Assembly: GCA_963682175.1 (NCBI GenBank)
Contig: OY821775.1
Span: 36,888,053 to 36,952,052 of the forward strand
DNA: 64,000 nucleotides
DNA from: Triglochin maritima
Lineage: Eukaryota; Streptophyta; Magnoliopsida; Alismatales; Juncaginaceae
Direction: 5' to 3'
The position numbers and the translations under genes were made by a program. Shown piece after piece: positions 21,605-34,190 of this stretch (its first letter is position 1; the number at the start of each line of letters is the position of its first letter). Under the pieces are notes generated by a model that worked only from the letters and a program-made list of their open reading frames with translations, had not been told where the DNA came from and made no database searches.

Positions 21605-23016
21605 TGATTGACATCATTTCATGCTTATATTTGTATTTTATATCCATTATCTTACACCTAAGCAATACTACGTGACGAGTTTTATGTTTAGTTTTCAGGA
21701 ATAAAGATGTTTGAATAGAAGAGCCATGAAAGGACCCAAAAGCAGGAAAAAGGACTTAATTGCGAGACATGGGGACGAAAATGCAAGGGAGAAGGACCTG
21801 ATCGTAAGACCGAAGGACCTAAGAGCAAAACAGGAAACTCCACACCATCATGGGGAGTATTTTGGCAATGTGATTCGGGTCGGAGCTCCAACAAACCAAG
21901 TAGATTCATCCAAGACCAAGAAATACTTCAAGCAAAGCCCAACACAAAAAGCAGACGGATTTGGGCCTTATAGACCGCCAATTAGCGGTCTGGAACCGCC
22001 AATTGGAGGTCTGGATCATCCCAGATCCGCTAAGATTTTGCCTGGACTTGTATTAATTTTGTTTAGGCTATTTTTGGTATTGGTTTAGTCCCACATCGGG
22101 GCATTGTCCCAGATTAGCTTTTTTCATGCTTATAAATAGAACTCTTCACCTTCCATTGTAATCACCCATTGCTTGGTGGCATTCTCTCTACTAAGGAGTG
22201 AGCCTTGAAGCAAAAACTCAAGGTGGAGAAGAATGCTACCTTTAATGTGAGTCATTTGTTAATAAAATAATTCTTCTAGTTTCTTTTAATCTTGTCTTTT
22301 AATGTTGCATGTTTGTTTAGTCTTTCTTTCCTTTTATGCTTCTTTATAATTTCTTGCTTGATTAGTGTAGTTTTATTTCAGTATAATGCTTCATTTTGTT
22401 AGAGTAGTTAGATAAAATATGTGTGAGTAGTTCCATCCCCTTTGGGGGTGGAGTAGATGTACGTACATGTTATGTAGGTGGTATGAATGCTAGATTTTAT
22501 TGTTTGTAAGAGATATTAGTATGCTTTCTTGAATTAATAAGAACTTTACTTGATGATCTCTGTCATAGTTAGGTATACTCCATGCTCGTTATGTTCTTAA
22601 TAACAAACTTGTATTGCTCATATTAATCACCTAGGTTAGTGTTGTAAATGATAGGTCTTGTCATGAGATACTTTTTATGCATCAACAAACACTAACCACA
22701 ATTGAGCTTATTGTATGCATTCAACACCACACTTATTTCATGTGCACACACACACACACTCCACCCCTTAGGGGTTTTCATTCCTGTGTTTCTATGTTCT
22801 TCATTAATTGTTTAGCTTAGTTGTTTAGTGATTTCATTTCAGCTTGCTTGTTTACTAGTTTAGATTAGTGTAGTGTAGTGTAATACATCTTTCTTCCCTT
22901 TTTTTCCACTTGCCTTCGCACAAACAAAACGTCGACATACCTCCCAGTAGACGACCCGTATTTGCAACCGCTTCAACGCGGCCATGCACTTGCGGTTAAT
23001 ATAAAACGATCAATCA
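21605..23016 (+). repeat. 3' LTR of element B
   Basis: TGATTGACATC to TCAATCA, 1412 bp, very similar to the 5' LTR. Palindrome copies lie at 21973-21990 and 21994-22011; GTCCCACATCG is at 22088-22098 and an intact TATAAATA at 22131-22138. A hairpin (22433-22451) and the palindrome CCCCTTAGGGG (22764-22774) follow. Confidence 0.9.
22088..22138 (+). promoter_or_regulatory. USE-like element plus TATA box in LTR
   Basis: GTCCCACATCG fits the plant snRNA upstream sequence element consensus RTCCCACATCG. The TATA box TATAAATA starts 32 bp after it. Exactly the same gap is found at 16415-16465, 44496-44546 and 61448-61498. That this is an snRNA-like promoter is inference. Confidence 0.6.
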
Positions 23017-23021
23017 ATCAA

Positions 23022-23264
23022 CAAAAGGAGCATTGGGACAAGGATATTAAGACTCAAGACTTGTAATCAAAGCTTTGAACCAAGACATGTAATTTTATAT
23101 TTATTGAGTCCATAAGGTTTAATGTTAACTTGGGAACTAGGATTTTGTCCCGACCAAGTTTGGTCAACCGAACCCCTATCGGATAACCAAAACCTTTTCA
23201 TCAGTGGACGTTAGGTTGCTCTTTGGAATTGTCCAGTCCGACGACCAACAATTATTTGATCGAT
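23022..23264 (+). repeat. 3' LTR of copia 2, piece 2
   Basis: Resumes after element B with sequence matching 12487-12725 of the 5' LTR (GGAGCATTGGGACAAGGA onward). It ends in TCGAT (23260-23264), the left target duplication of element C, whose right copy is at 59983-59987. Confidence 0.82.
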
Positions 23265-24552
23265 TGATTGACATCATATCATGCATGTATTCGAGTCTTA
23301 TATCCTCTATTTTTAACCTAAGCAATGCTACGTCACAAGTTTTATGTTTAAGTTTCAGGAATAAAACATGTGAGAAGAAGAGACACAAAAAGAACCTAAG
23401 TGCAAGAAAAATGACTCACTTGTTAGACTTGTGGACTGAAACAACCAATTCGGGTACACCAAACATCAACAAATCAATCCATCAAAGTGCCATTTGAACC
23501 AGGACCGGATTGGAGCAGTCTAGACCACTATTTGGTTGTCCCAAACCGCTAATTGGTGGTCCATCTGGCTCCAAACCCGATTATGTTCAACTAGGAGCTG
23601 TATTAGTGTGTATTTAGTCCGTTTATTGTATGCGTTTAGTCTCGTACCAGGGATTATCCCCAGTTACCTTTTTCTATGACTATAAATAGAACCCTTCCTC
23701 CTCCTTTGTATACACGCATTGTTTGGTGGCATTCTCTGTACTTAGAGAAATCCTTGAAGAAATACTCAAGTGGAGAAGAATGCTATTTGTAATGTGAGTC
23801 ATGTAGATAAAATATTTTTTTAGTTTGTTTTAATGTTTTCTTCTCTTTTAATTCCTCCATGCTTAGCTTACTTTTGTTTTGTCTTAGTAGAACTAATATG
23901 AATGTTTCCTTTTCTTAACGTAGTTTGTAGTTTAATGAATAGTGAGTAGTTTCATCCCCCTTTGGGGGTGGAGTTGATGTTTATACATGTCATGGAAGAT
24001 GGAATGAATGCTATATGTTGTTTTATATGATGAATGTGTGTATGATTGTTTGAATTAAATAGAATACTTCACTAGATGGTTTCTGTCATAATCTTTAGGT
24101 ACATCTCACGCTTGTTTAGGTTCTTAATAACAAATTTGTTTATGCTGATATTAATAAATTATGTTAGTAATTTGGATGATAGGTCTTGCCACAACCATTA
24201 GGTGCTTCCTATGCATAGAAACACAACCTACACCCTTGTGGTCTATTGAATTACATTCCTCACCACTTTATTTCATGTGTACACACACTCCACCCCTTGG
24301 GGGTTTTCTTCCTAATTCACATATTTCTTTGATAGTACTTAGTTTACTTTAGATTTCTCTCGCTTTCGATTTCTCCCGCTTTCGTTTGCTTTGTTTGTGC
24401 TTGCTAGTTTAGTATAATTAACTTCTTCTCCCCTTTGTTTCTCACTTGCATTCAAAAGAACCAGAGTCGAGACACCTCCCTATGGATTGACCCATACTTG
24501 CCTCGTCTTCACCGATGGTCGTGCACTTGCGGTATTTAAAATGAACACATCA
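23265..24552 (+). repeat. 5' LTR of element C
   Basis: Begins TGATTGACATCATATC and ends near AATGAACACA. Palindromes are degenerate (23526-23565) and the USE-like motif is lost (GTCTCGTACCA), but TATAAATA is intact at 23681-23688. If the LTR ends at 24549 (ACA), TCA would belong to the spacer before the primer site. Confidence 0.82.
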
Positions 24553-24558
24553 AGTTTT

Positions 24559-24576
24559 TGGCGTCGTTGCCAGGGA
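24559..24576 (+). other. primer-binding site, tRNA-Asp type (element C)
   Basis: TGGCGTCGTTGCCAGGGA, two changes from the plant tRNA-Asp complement. Confidence 0.85.
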
Positions 24577-25694
24577 GGTGCTCTGTCCAAACTTTGGTTT
24601 GGACGATTCGAGTGGGTTTAATCTTTTGTTTTTAGTTTTTGTTTATTTCAGGGACATCTCAGCATCCGGGGGAGGCACCAGGAAAAAATTAGAGAAGACG
24701 AAAGTTATTTGGACCGCCAATCAGCCGTCTGGGACCGCCGACTGGCGGCCTGGTGAGCTTCATTTGCTCCAAAGTTTCTTCTGGTTGTTTGTTATTTCAA
24801 TCTAGTTGTCTGGAAGCTCAATTTGGCATGTTATGACCTGTAGTTTGCTCCCAAATAAATGAATTCCCCTTTAAGACAACTTGGACCATAAAACTCGAAG
24901 CAAAAGATTAGACTAATTGCCATCTAGGTCATGCATCACTTGTAGACCTCGCATGCACATTGTCTTTCATTTGCTTTGAATTCCTGTTGTCGATTTCTGG
25001 CATGAGGTACGTGCACCCGTTCTCTCATTCATGCATGGTTAGATCATGCATTAATTAGTAAGGTGTATTGTAACAAGAGTGAGGTGAGTGCTTGTTTGGT
25101 GAGCTCCTTGCTAGCCTAAGATTTCAAAAAATCATTAAGGGGCACCACCTATAGTCTTAAACATAAGGTGGGAGATTTCATCACCCTTCCCTTAGCCCCC
25201 ACAAACCACACTCAAGTTAAGCATTAATCTAAAATCAAGTAGACATTGGCCAATAGGACTTGGGTGCATTTGGAGAGTGATCCGGTCACGACCATCATAG
25301 CCTGATCGGCGTCGCCCACCTTGTCAGTAGCAGGAGAGACGAGATATCCAAATCTTGGCTCACTTGCTGGGCTCTATAGTCTTCCTCGAAGGGAGGTGAG
25401 GCTTGTTGAGGCGGCGTGAGCTCGAAGTTAAGTGTCGTCTAGCTTAAGGACCCATAGGCAGCCTAAGCTTGTTTGAGTCGTGTTTGCTAGACTAGGCTTC
25501 TACCCTCACCCTGTATTCATACTAGTTTTAGGGATCTTCCCTTCTCCTCTGAGTCATCTTCTTCTCACCTACCTCTATGTTCTAGTCTCCTCCCCTTTTA
25601 CGCTCTTTGTTGGCTTTTTAGGGTCGAGTCGAACACTTTTTGCGAGCTTGGCCTCGTGGTGGTGAGAGTGGTCGACTCGAGAGTTCTTTGTTGA
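24577..25694 (+). other. leader of element C
   Basis: Non-coding and collinear with the leader of B. Palindrome copies at 24712-24729 and 24733-24750 are again followed by CTGGTGAGC. Confidence 0.65.
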
Positions 25695-27186
25695 GATGAG
25701 TCGCTACGTGGGCGACCATCCATTTCATTGTTGGGAGCAGGACTATTCCTACTGGTATTCCGGACCCATGTAGCCTGGGGTGCCTCAGACAAACACCCCG
25801 TATGGTTGAGACAATCTTAATTGTGTGGCTGAGCAATCTTCAAATTAGGGTAATATAAGAGAGCCACTGACTACTAGACCATCATCTAGTTATGTTGGAT
25901 CATATGTTGATCAACAAACTGAGACATTACAACAACCTTTGGCCTCTTTCATACATCACGTAGATGACATGAGTGCACCAGTGGCTCCAATAGCCGTACC
26001 ATGTGACTGTTATGGGTTGAGTGGTCATGTTATCGGAAAATATCCTTATGTTCCCCGAGAGCCTGAGTATGAGTACACCTTTTCCTAAAATGTTCAATGT
26101 GACCTTTACACATCCGCGTACAACCCAAAAGGGATGGATTCATGGGGAGACAATATCGATTCAATGTTTTATACATCATACCTACCCCAGTATCCTCCTC
26201 TCGAATGCCCAGAATTCTACCAGCCACCACCCATGACCAATCATTGGACTCATTCTCAGCCCATAAACACCTAACCCTAAAATCTCCAAAAATCGGAATT
26301 GGACCTCACAGTTGACCACATACATGATTCCTTGAAACGAATCTCATTACGTTCATGGAAACCACTCAACAATCCATGCAAAATATGGCAATGCAAGTGA
26401 GTCAGCTCACGCAACAACTACATGAATTTGAGGAGGATAACTTCTTGTCAACATGAGGATTTATCTTCCGATATCGAACCATCACATCCACAAATTCAAA
26501 GCACAATCTTTCAAAGTCAAACTCCTAGTTAGTCTGAGTGACTTGGGGTTTCAATTCACGATCACTTGGTGGTGGGGGAGTCGATTCAAATTGCGAATAG
26601 CATGGACCAACTTCATTATGAGACGGCATAGGATTGTGCCTTGTCTTTTTGTCTTGTGGCCCTTGAGCCACATGATCTTATTGTTGTGCCTCCTAAGGAC
26701 TCACCTGTAGTGGAGCAAGAGATCCCTAGTACCCTTAATTTTATACAACCTGATTAGAGTTTGCCTCTCACTATTGTTCCTGATTAACTTTAAAATGATA
26801 GGAAATCAAACAACTACATTGCCAAAGAGGGTATTGCGAGTTCCTTAGAGGATACCTTGGGTATGAGACCCCTTCCTTTTCACTTGGTGAGTTGGACATG
26901 CATAACGAGGTTCTTGACCTCGTTCCGACCCACCAGCCTGTTGGTTGGAGAGTTTGGATTGACGATCATAACTTCAGTACCGTAACGGGAGAAACTCTTC
27001 TTCCGTTGCGCAATATTTCCCAAACTCTTGAGAGGTTCAAACTCTTTCAGTTTGATCCTTTGAATGAGATGTCTTTGCGTCTAGTTTATGAACCTCTCCT
27101 TTCATCTTGTGCTATTTGTGACGGGGCCCACGCATGCGATGCTGGCCGCGCGTTGTGTCATGTTCCCATTCTAAGTGCATTGACCC
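25695..27186 (+). pseudogene. gag-derived protein of element C, broken
   Basis: Aligns along its length with the element B protein. The ATG at 25695 is kept, but there is a stop near 25770 and several frameshifts. The zinc knuckle (about 25999-26055) has lost cysteines, reading CDCYGLSGHVIGKYP. The C-terminal segment with DLVPTHQPVGWRVWIDDHNF is still readable at 26892-27100. Confidence 0.82.
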
Positions 27187-28133
27187 ACTTTTGAGGTTCC
27201 CATTTGATGTCCTTGAAAGGAATGTGCTCTAAAAGTGTTACTTTTGTATGTCAATTATTATGAATTGGATGTGCAAACATTTTGTTCCTTGATTATGGAA
27301 TTCATCTTTTGGAAGTGTTAAGGAAGAGGCGTTTGGTCCTTAACCGTAGAGCTTTAAAAGATAATAGTTTACATAAATCAAAAGTTATTCACAATCATGG
27401 TAATTAAAATGGAACATTACTCACCAATATAAGATTGTCGTGTTGGTCATCGATTATTGTAGCTCTACAAATAATTGACGACACGAGTATATAAAAGAGG
27501 AAAAAATTACTTTTATATATTGAATAGACCTAACAAGTAAAACATTATGGAATTGTGTTTCGTGTCATTAATGTTTTACTGTGTCTTTGATCCTAACATA
27601 TGAGATATTTTTTTTCACTCAAGAAGTGCTTGATTTGATTATTGTCAAAAGATATCAATTAGTATAGTGATAAAAGCAATAGTTGGTTGAACATGACTTG
27701 TGCTGGAAAAGATAGCTAGTCAAATGATTATCATTGCCCCTCTTAATTGAGTGATGATATTAGTGGGCTCCTTGATAAAGCAAAATTATAATGTGCATAG
27801 TGTAGCTTGAGTTAAGTTACATAGTTATAATTAGCATAAAGAGATCAAGAAATGAATATAATACAAACGTGACACATTTCTACTTTGTATATATTCTTAA
27901 TATCATGAGGCAAGGGACAGACACAAGTGGTGCACTTACATCACTAAATGGATCATGTTTAGATCGAGTGGGACAAAGACATCTATGGTAATTGGGTAAC
28001 TATAATGTGTAGCTAGATACCGCTTATAGTTTGAAATATTAAGTGTTAATCGCTGTCAATTTGGCCTAGATCCTCCTATAGGTCACACCACATAACTGGG
28101 AAACAAGAAGCTTGATGTTGAGTTCATATGAAG

Positions 28134-29339
28134 TGTTGGGTTTCATGTGAAAAAGGGACACATGTGGTGAATCAATAAAATCAATATGTCATGAGAATTG
28201 ATAAAATTAGAATCATAGATAAATTCATATAAGGTGTATATATTATGGGGTGTAATAATTTAATATTACATAGGACAATATATTACATAAGATATGAATT
28301 TCCTAAAAACCCCCAAAATGTCAAATTTTGTTGGATATAAATCCGAAAATTTGACAAAGGCAAAATCGGGGTCAGCATGGTAAACCGTTTAGGGTTCGGT
28401 CGACTGAGGTGTATTCGGAATGATCTACCGATTGAGGAACGGATAACACATTTGCTTGACCGAAATTGTCTTGAGTACCTAGACAATTGGGATCGGTCAA
28501 CCGGGCTTGAACGGTCAACCGAGAGAAAATATCTAGGAGCTATGTTGGGATATTTTTGGTAGACCGAACGTGACACGATCATCCAAAGAAATTCGCCAGG
28601 AGAAATTTTGGTGGGTCAATGGTCGTCCGTCTAGCTCATGGTCATCCGAACATGTGTTAAATCGAATGGATCGATTGACCGAGAAGAATTGTCGGTTAAC
28701 TGAACAACGTGATTTTTGCCTGAATTATTAAGAGAATAATTAGATCATGGGTTGGATTATTTCCAAATTTGATCAAACGTTTTTTAGGATGCTTATGTGG
28801 CAATTTGGGATTAATTATAGGAGAGAAAAAGCAACAGATCATGACTAGAGAATAGTTCTTGATATGGATGTTTTGGGAGCTAATAAAAGGACCCCTCATC
28901 CTACTTGTTTTATTACAAGCAATATAATTCTCTCTCTCTAATCCCTTCCTTAATCACCACGAAAATCTCTTAATAATTTTATGTTTTGGAGATAAAAATC
29001 TCAAGAACTTAAAGAGGGACTATTAGCTAGATTCTAAGCTTAATTAGAGATTGATTGGTTAGCTTATTTCTCTCTAATCGTGTTTAGAGTTTGGTGAGCA
29101 CTTGAAGGCGAATCGACGAGCGATTCGATGAGCAACAAAGCACCGGATCTTCCGAAATGTTTTAGAGAATCTTTGGGTATGATCGTCTCTCTTTTGTTTA
29201 TTTTAATATGTGTAGGAATGCATGATATTAGAATAAACATATGCATGTACAAAAAATCAATGAAAATATGAAATCGATATTGTATGTTTGTATTAAAAAA
29301 ATTAAAATATACACATACATAGGGACACAAAATCCTACA
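28134..29339 (+). repeat. 5' LTR of copia 3 (start approximate)
   Basis: Contains GGTCAACCG motifs (28392-28700), a likely TATA-like CTAATAAAAGG at about 28880, a CT-rich tract at 28928-28942, and the terminus AAAATCCTACA (29329-29339). Related to the LTR of copia 1. Confidence 0.65.
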
Positions 29340-29340
29340 G

Positions 29341-29352
29341 TGGTATCAGAGC
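29341..29352 (+). other. primer-binding site, initiator tRNA-Met (copia 3)
   Basis: TGGTATCAGAGC, an exact match to the plant copia consensus, one base after the LTR end. Confidence 0.92.
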
Positions 29353-29555
29353 ATTTAGTTCATATTTTCAATGATTAGACTATATAATTAATTTTAGTTT
29401 ACCATCTACAATCGAAACAATTCATGTTCTATGTCTTTTTCGAGTTTTTCGATAGTTTTGTTGATTTAATTCTAATTGATTCTTTTGATAGTTTTAAATG
29501 TTTTCAAAACACATCATGTGAATGTTAGAATTAAAATTTAGACTTATGTCATAGG

Positions 29556-31549
29556 GTTTAAGTACTCAACTAAATAAAGAAGTCCACTATGAACCTAGTG
29601 AGTCAAATAATTTGTGTCTGTTAGTATAAGGAAGTTTGTTGTAGTCAGACCCTTAAACTCTTGTTGTGAAACCTTAAGTGTAGGGGTTTTGGTTCATTTG
29701 TAGATAATAAATAATTAAGTGGTGTTCTCTCTTCTCGCACGGCTCCTATCACTCAGGAAATTAGGTCTGAGGGGACTTAGTGCCTGGTGATTTCGAGTCA
29801 TCTGACTTGGGATGCACCGACCGAACTTCGGTTACACGGGTGGTAGGGATCGCCCTATGTTGAGATTTGGGGGAAGGTGTACATGATAGTGTAAGCCCTC
29901 ACAGGCAACGATGCACCAAACCCAACCATAGGAGAACTAAACATCAAGTAGTTTTAACTTCTTATGCTCCAAAAAGAAAAAAATATTGCTGATGAAAAGA
30001 AAATAAATAAATAACAATACAAATAAAAAACTTAATGCACTTTACAGTTTGTATCACTTGAGGATGTTAAGGTTGCCCATGTCTTTCACTTAAATCCTTA
30101 ACTAGCTTTCATGAATGGTTCATTAGGCTAGGTGTGTGGACTAAATACCTATACACAGGGGTGCACCCGGGACAAAATTATTTTAAGAGAAACTGTAAAC
30201 GGTCTCTAAGAGAACCATTAATGAAATTCTTTTATCGGGCGTCCGAGCAAAACCCCCATAACGGGACGAGCTAGAGATGCAAATACTAACCAATTATCAT
30301 AGTACCTGATTCGAAAATTACAATTTGGTTGGTATTTGGTAAATAAGTTTTTACCAAATACAGTTTGTAATTGAAATTGATTTAATTTTTTTTACCGATT
30401 TCAAATTCAGATACGAATTCGGATATAGGTCAAATCATACCTGAATATCAAAAAATACTAATTTTCACATCCAATATATGTGGTTATCAATATTTGTGTT
30501 GTGAGTTAAGAAAAAACAAAGTTATTTCTTATGTAAATAACCATAACAGAAGTGCAAAAGTAAATTATAATATAATTTTCTTTAAAAAGCTTACCAAAAT
30601 ATTTTAGATTATACAAAAAAGGATATATAAAAATGTCTCATAGGAATTTAAACATTATCTGAATTCGATTCTGAATTCGAAAGGTTTTCAAATTCGGATA
30701 TGAAATTGGTAAGCTATAAATATTTGAATTTGAATTTGAATTCAAATTTGGTATGTTTATTTGGAATTCAGATTCGAATTCGGATATAAATTATATCACA
30801 TTCAAAAATATTCATCTGCATCAAATATATTCATCTGTAGGAGGAGCGTGTCGCCCGGGCGGGTGGCACGTCCCCATTTTTATTTTTGTTAATAGTTAAT
30901 GATGGAAATTTTTTAATTTTTTTAAAAAAATCAATTGTTTTTGAAAAAATAGTTTTTATTTGTTTTATCTTTTTATAATTTATTTATTTTACCCAGAATT
31001 GATCTCCAAATGACGTGAAGGGGAGAAAATGTAGGGTGTTTGGAGGGTTTCAGGGCACGGTTGAGGGTGAACATAGAGAGAAAGTAGAGTACTATTAAAG
31101 ATACTTAAGAATCGAACGGTGGACATCATCTTGCGAAAAATAAGGGTGGGCACACTTTAAAAAAATCTATAATAACATTAACATAAAATCCACGCGTGGA
31201 CACTTGCCTAAACGTGCCCACGCCTAGGTCCGTCTGTGCCTATATAGAGTCGGCCTGTAGGATTACCGTGTCCAATGATAAACAAAAATGAGTCCATCGA
31301 GTCGTGTTCCTAGGTTGAATACTGCATCTTTGTTCTGATTTTGTAGATATATCCGTTGAAAACCCTCAGGAGACAACACTCCTCCTCCTTGGCGATAAGG
31401 GGGTTTAACAGCTTGTTGCACATGCTAGGTGAAACATTGATTCCTACGAAAGTGAGTTACGATTTTTTTGGTTTTTCGTATGCTTTCATTTCTTCCATTT
31501 TTCTCTTTCTTTGTTTTCTCGGGACGAGCAAAAAGTAAGTGGGGGTATT
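29556..31549 (+). other. 3' region of element C, interrupted
   Basis: Conserved clan 3' sequence at 29556-30153 and 31239-31549, collinear with 20740-21604 of B. It ends in AGTAAGTGGGGGTATT before the LTR. The middle is the 1085-bp insertion described separately. Confidence 0.78.
30154..31238. mobile_element. Non-autonomous DNA transposon-like insertion (possibly hAT-like)
   Basis: Interrupts the conserved clan 3' region exactly, with CCTATA at both borders (30148-30153 and 31239-31244) as a direct duplication. The ends are short inverted repeats, CACAGGGG... and ...GTCTGTG. The interior is AT-rich with inverted TTTGAATTC-type repeats and no coding frame. The right end, read inward as CACAGACGGACCTAGG, resembles ends of some hAT elements, but hAT duplications are normally 8 bp, so the family is uncertain. 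Confidence 0.6.
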
Positions 31550-32828
31550 TGATTAACATCATATCATGCATATATTCGACACTTATATCCTCTATTTTTA
31601 ACCAAGTAATGCTACGTAATGAGTTTTATGTTTAAGTTTGAGGAATAAAACATGAGAGAAGAAGAGACACAAAAAGGACCTAAGCGCAAGAAAAATGACT
31701 CAATTGTGAGACTTGTGGACTGAAACAACCAACTCAGGTGCACCAAACATCAAGAAATCAATCCATCAAAGTGCCATTTGAAGCATGACCAAATTTGAGC
31801 AGTCCAGACCACTGTTTGGCTGTCCCAAATTGCCAATTCGTGGTCCATTTGTCTCCAAACCCGATTATGTTCAGCCGGGTGTTGTCTTAGTGTGTATTTA
31901 GTCCATTTATGATATGCGTTTAGTCCCATACCGGGGGATAGTCCCGGTTACCTTTTTCTACGACTATAAATAGAACTCTTCATCCTCCTTTGTATACACC
32001 CATTGCTTGGTGACATTCTCTCTACTTAGAGTAAGCCTTGGAGCAAACCTCAAGTGGAGAAGAATGTTATTTGTAATGTGAGTCATGTAGATAAAATATA
32101 TTTTTAGTTTCTTTTAATGTTGTCTCCTCTTTTAATTATTGCAGGCTTAGCCTAATTTTGTTTTGTCTTAGTAGAAGTAATTAGGATGTTTCCTTTTCTT
32201 AATGTAGTTTGTACTTTAATGAGTAGTGAGTAGTTTCATCCCCTTTGGGGGTAGAGTTGATATTTATACATGTCGTCGAAGATGGAATGAATGTCATATG
32301 TTGTTTTATGTGATGAATGTGAGTATGCTTGTTTGAATTAATGAGAATACTTAACTTGATGGTTTCTGCCATAATCTTTAGGTATATCCCATTCTTGTTT
32401 AGGTTCTTAATAACAAACTTGGATATGCCAATATTAATCAACTAGGTTAGTGATTTGGATGATAGGTTTTGCCACAACCATTAAGTACTTCCTATGCATA
32501 GCAACACAACCTACCATTGTGCTCTATTGAATGCATTCCTCACCAGTTTATTTCATTTGTACACACACTTCACACTTTGGGGGTTTTCTTCCTGATTCAC
32601 ATCTTTCTTTGATAATACTTAGTTTAGTTTAGATTTCTCTCGCTTTTTATTTTTCTCGTTTTTGTTTGCTTTGTTTGTGCGTGCTAGTTTAGTATAATCA
32701 ACTTCTTCTCCCCTTTATTTCCCACTTGCCTTCGAAAGAACCAGAGCCGGCACACCTCCTTATGGATTGACCCGTACATGCCTCATCTTCACCGACTGTC
32801 GTGTACTTGTGGTATTTGAAATGAACAC
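31550..32828 (+). repeat. 3' LTR of element C
   Basis: Starts TGATTAACATCATATC and runs to ATGAACAC. TATAAATA is at 31965-31972. It matches the 5' LTR of C more closely than any other LTR here, including degenerate palindromes (31806-31850). Confidence 0.82.
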
Positions 32829-34190
32829 TAGTTGAACATTTTAATTAACCGCAAGTGTACGGCCGTGTTGAAGTGGTGGCAAATACGGGTTGATCCACAG
32901 GGAGGTGTGTCGACTTTGGTTAGTTCGAAGGCGAGTGGGAAACAAAGGCGAGAAAGATTGATTAAACTAAACCACACTAAACGAGTAGCAACAAGGAAGG
33001 AAATGAAAGCACAAAACGAAGTAAAACTAAGCGACTAATAAAAGAAGATAGAAATCAGGAATGGAAAACCCCTAAGGGGTGGAGTGTGTGTAAGCATGAA
33101 ATAAGTGTGGTGAATGCATACAATAAGCTCAAGTGTAGTTAGTGTTTATTAATGCATAAAAAGTACCTAATGGCAAGACCTAGCATTCAAAGCACTAACT
33201 TAGGTGATTAATATGAGCATGAAAAGTTTGTTATTAAGAACATAAACAAGCATGGAATGTACCTAAACATTATGGCAGAAACCATCAAGTAAGAGTTCTT
33301 ATTAATTCAAACAAAAATACTAACATTTCTCACATACAACAATGTTTAGCATTCATACTATCTACATAACGTGTATAGACATCTACTCCACCCCCAAAGA
33401 GGGATGGAACTGGTCACATATATTTAAAATAACATTTATAGTAAGGAAAGAAAATATACTTAAACTAATTATAAGAAGTCTAAAACAAACAAGTTAACTA
33501 AGTAAGCTAGAATTGAAAAGAAGCAATATGAAAAAAACTTAAAAAAACTTTTATTATTACTCACTCAATTACAACTAGTCTCTCTTCACCAGGGTTTTTG
33601 CTTCAAGGCTTTTACTCCTAGTAGAGAGGATGACCACCAAGAGAGAGATGGGATACAAAGGAGGAGGAATAGTTCTATTTATAGCCATAGAAAATGGTAA
33701 TCCGGGACAATCCCCCGGTATGGGACTAATATCATACCAAAAATAGACATAACACACAATTATACAAGACTCGACTAAACCACATCAGATCCGGAGCAAC
33801 CCGGACCTCCAATCAGTGGTCTACAGGGTTTGGATTCGGTATGGAATTTTTTGTTGGCTTTTCTGGATGACTTTCTTCATGTGTGATGTCTACAAGTTGG
33901 TTGTTAGAGCTCCGACCCGAATCGAATTGCCAAAAAACTCCCCATGATGGGGTGGAGTTTCTTGATTTGCTCATTGGTCCTTCAGTCTTACATTCAGGTC
34001 CTTCTCCCTGACTTCTTAGTCCCTAAGTCTCTCAACTCAGTCCTTTTTCCTACTTTTAGGTCCTTTTATGCCTCTTCTTCTCAATCTTGTTTATTCCTGA
34101 AACTCAAACATAAAACTCGTTACGCAACATTATTTAGGTGAAAGATAACAGATATAACACACAAAAGTATGCATGATATGATGTCAATCA
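32829..34190 (-). repeat. LTR of minus-strand element D
   Basis: On the minus strand it starts TGATTGACATCATATC (34190 downward) and ends GTTAATTAAAATGTTCAA. The TATA box complement TATTTATA is at 33676-33683 and a degraded palindrome at about 33800. The sequence to its right (34191 on) is the clan purine tract and 3' UTR in the same orientation, so this is D's 3' LTR. Confidence 0.85.

Larger units (their letters stand above)
15974..23016 (+). mobile_element. Element B: complete gag-only gypsy retrotransposon (TR-GAG-like)
   Basis: About 7.0 kb, flanked by the perfect 5-bp duplication ATCAA (15969-15973 and 23017-23021). It has two LTRs (15974-17343 and 21605-23016) with TGATTGA...TCAATCA ends, a tRNA-Asp primer site, a long leader, one 504-residue open frame and a 3' untranslated region with a purine-rich tract. 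No protease, RT, RNase H or integrase is present, so it must have been moved in trans. Non-autonomous plant elements of this kind, with LTRs and a gag domain only, are known as TR-GAGs. The open frame is intact, which suggests recent or selected activity. Confidence 0.9.
27213..29555 (+). mobile_element. Ty1/copia element 3, 5' end only
   Basis: A copia 5' LTR and primer site inserted in the 3' region of element C, which breaks right after CATTTGATGTCC. About 200 bp of internal sequence follows the primer site before element C resumes at 29556; gag and pol are absent. The exact LTR start is not fixed; the region 27213-28130 has no recognisable coding content. Confidence 0.65.
23265..32828 (+). 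mobile_element. Element C: gag-only gypsy retrotransposon, interrupted and decayed
   Basis: Same plan as B: LTR (23265-24552), tRNA-Asp primer site, leader, degraded gag-like frame, 3' region, purine tract and 3' LTR (31550-32828). It is interrupted by a copia fragment (27213-29555) and a 1085-bp DNA element (30154-31238). Its 3' LTR lacks its last base here; that base and the target duplication TCGAT are found at 59982-59987, so the intervening 27 kb was inserted next to the LTR end. Confidence 0.8.

Noticed and set aside
24578..24805. 75-codon frame in the leader of C
   Set aside because: It runs from the primer site through the palindromes and is not kept in B or E.
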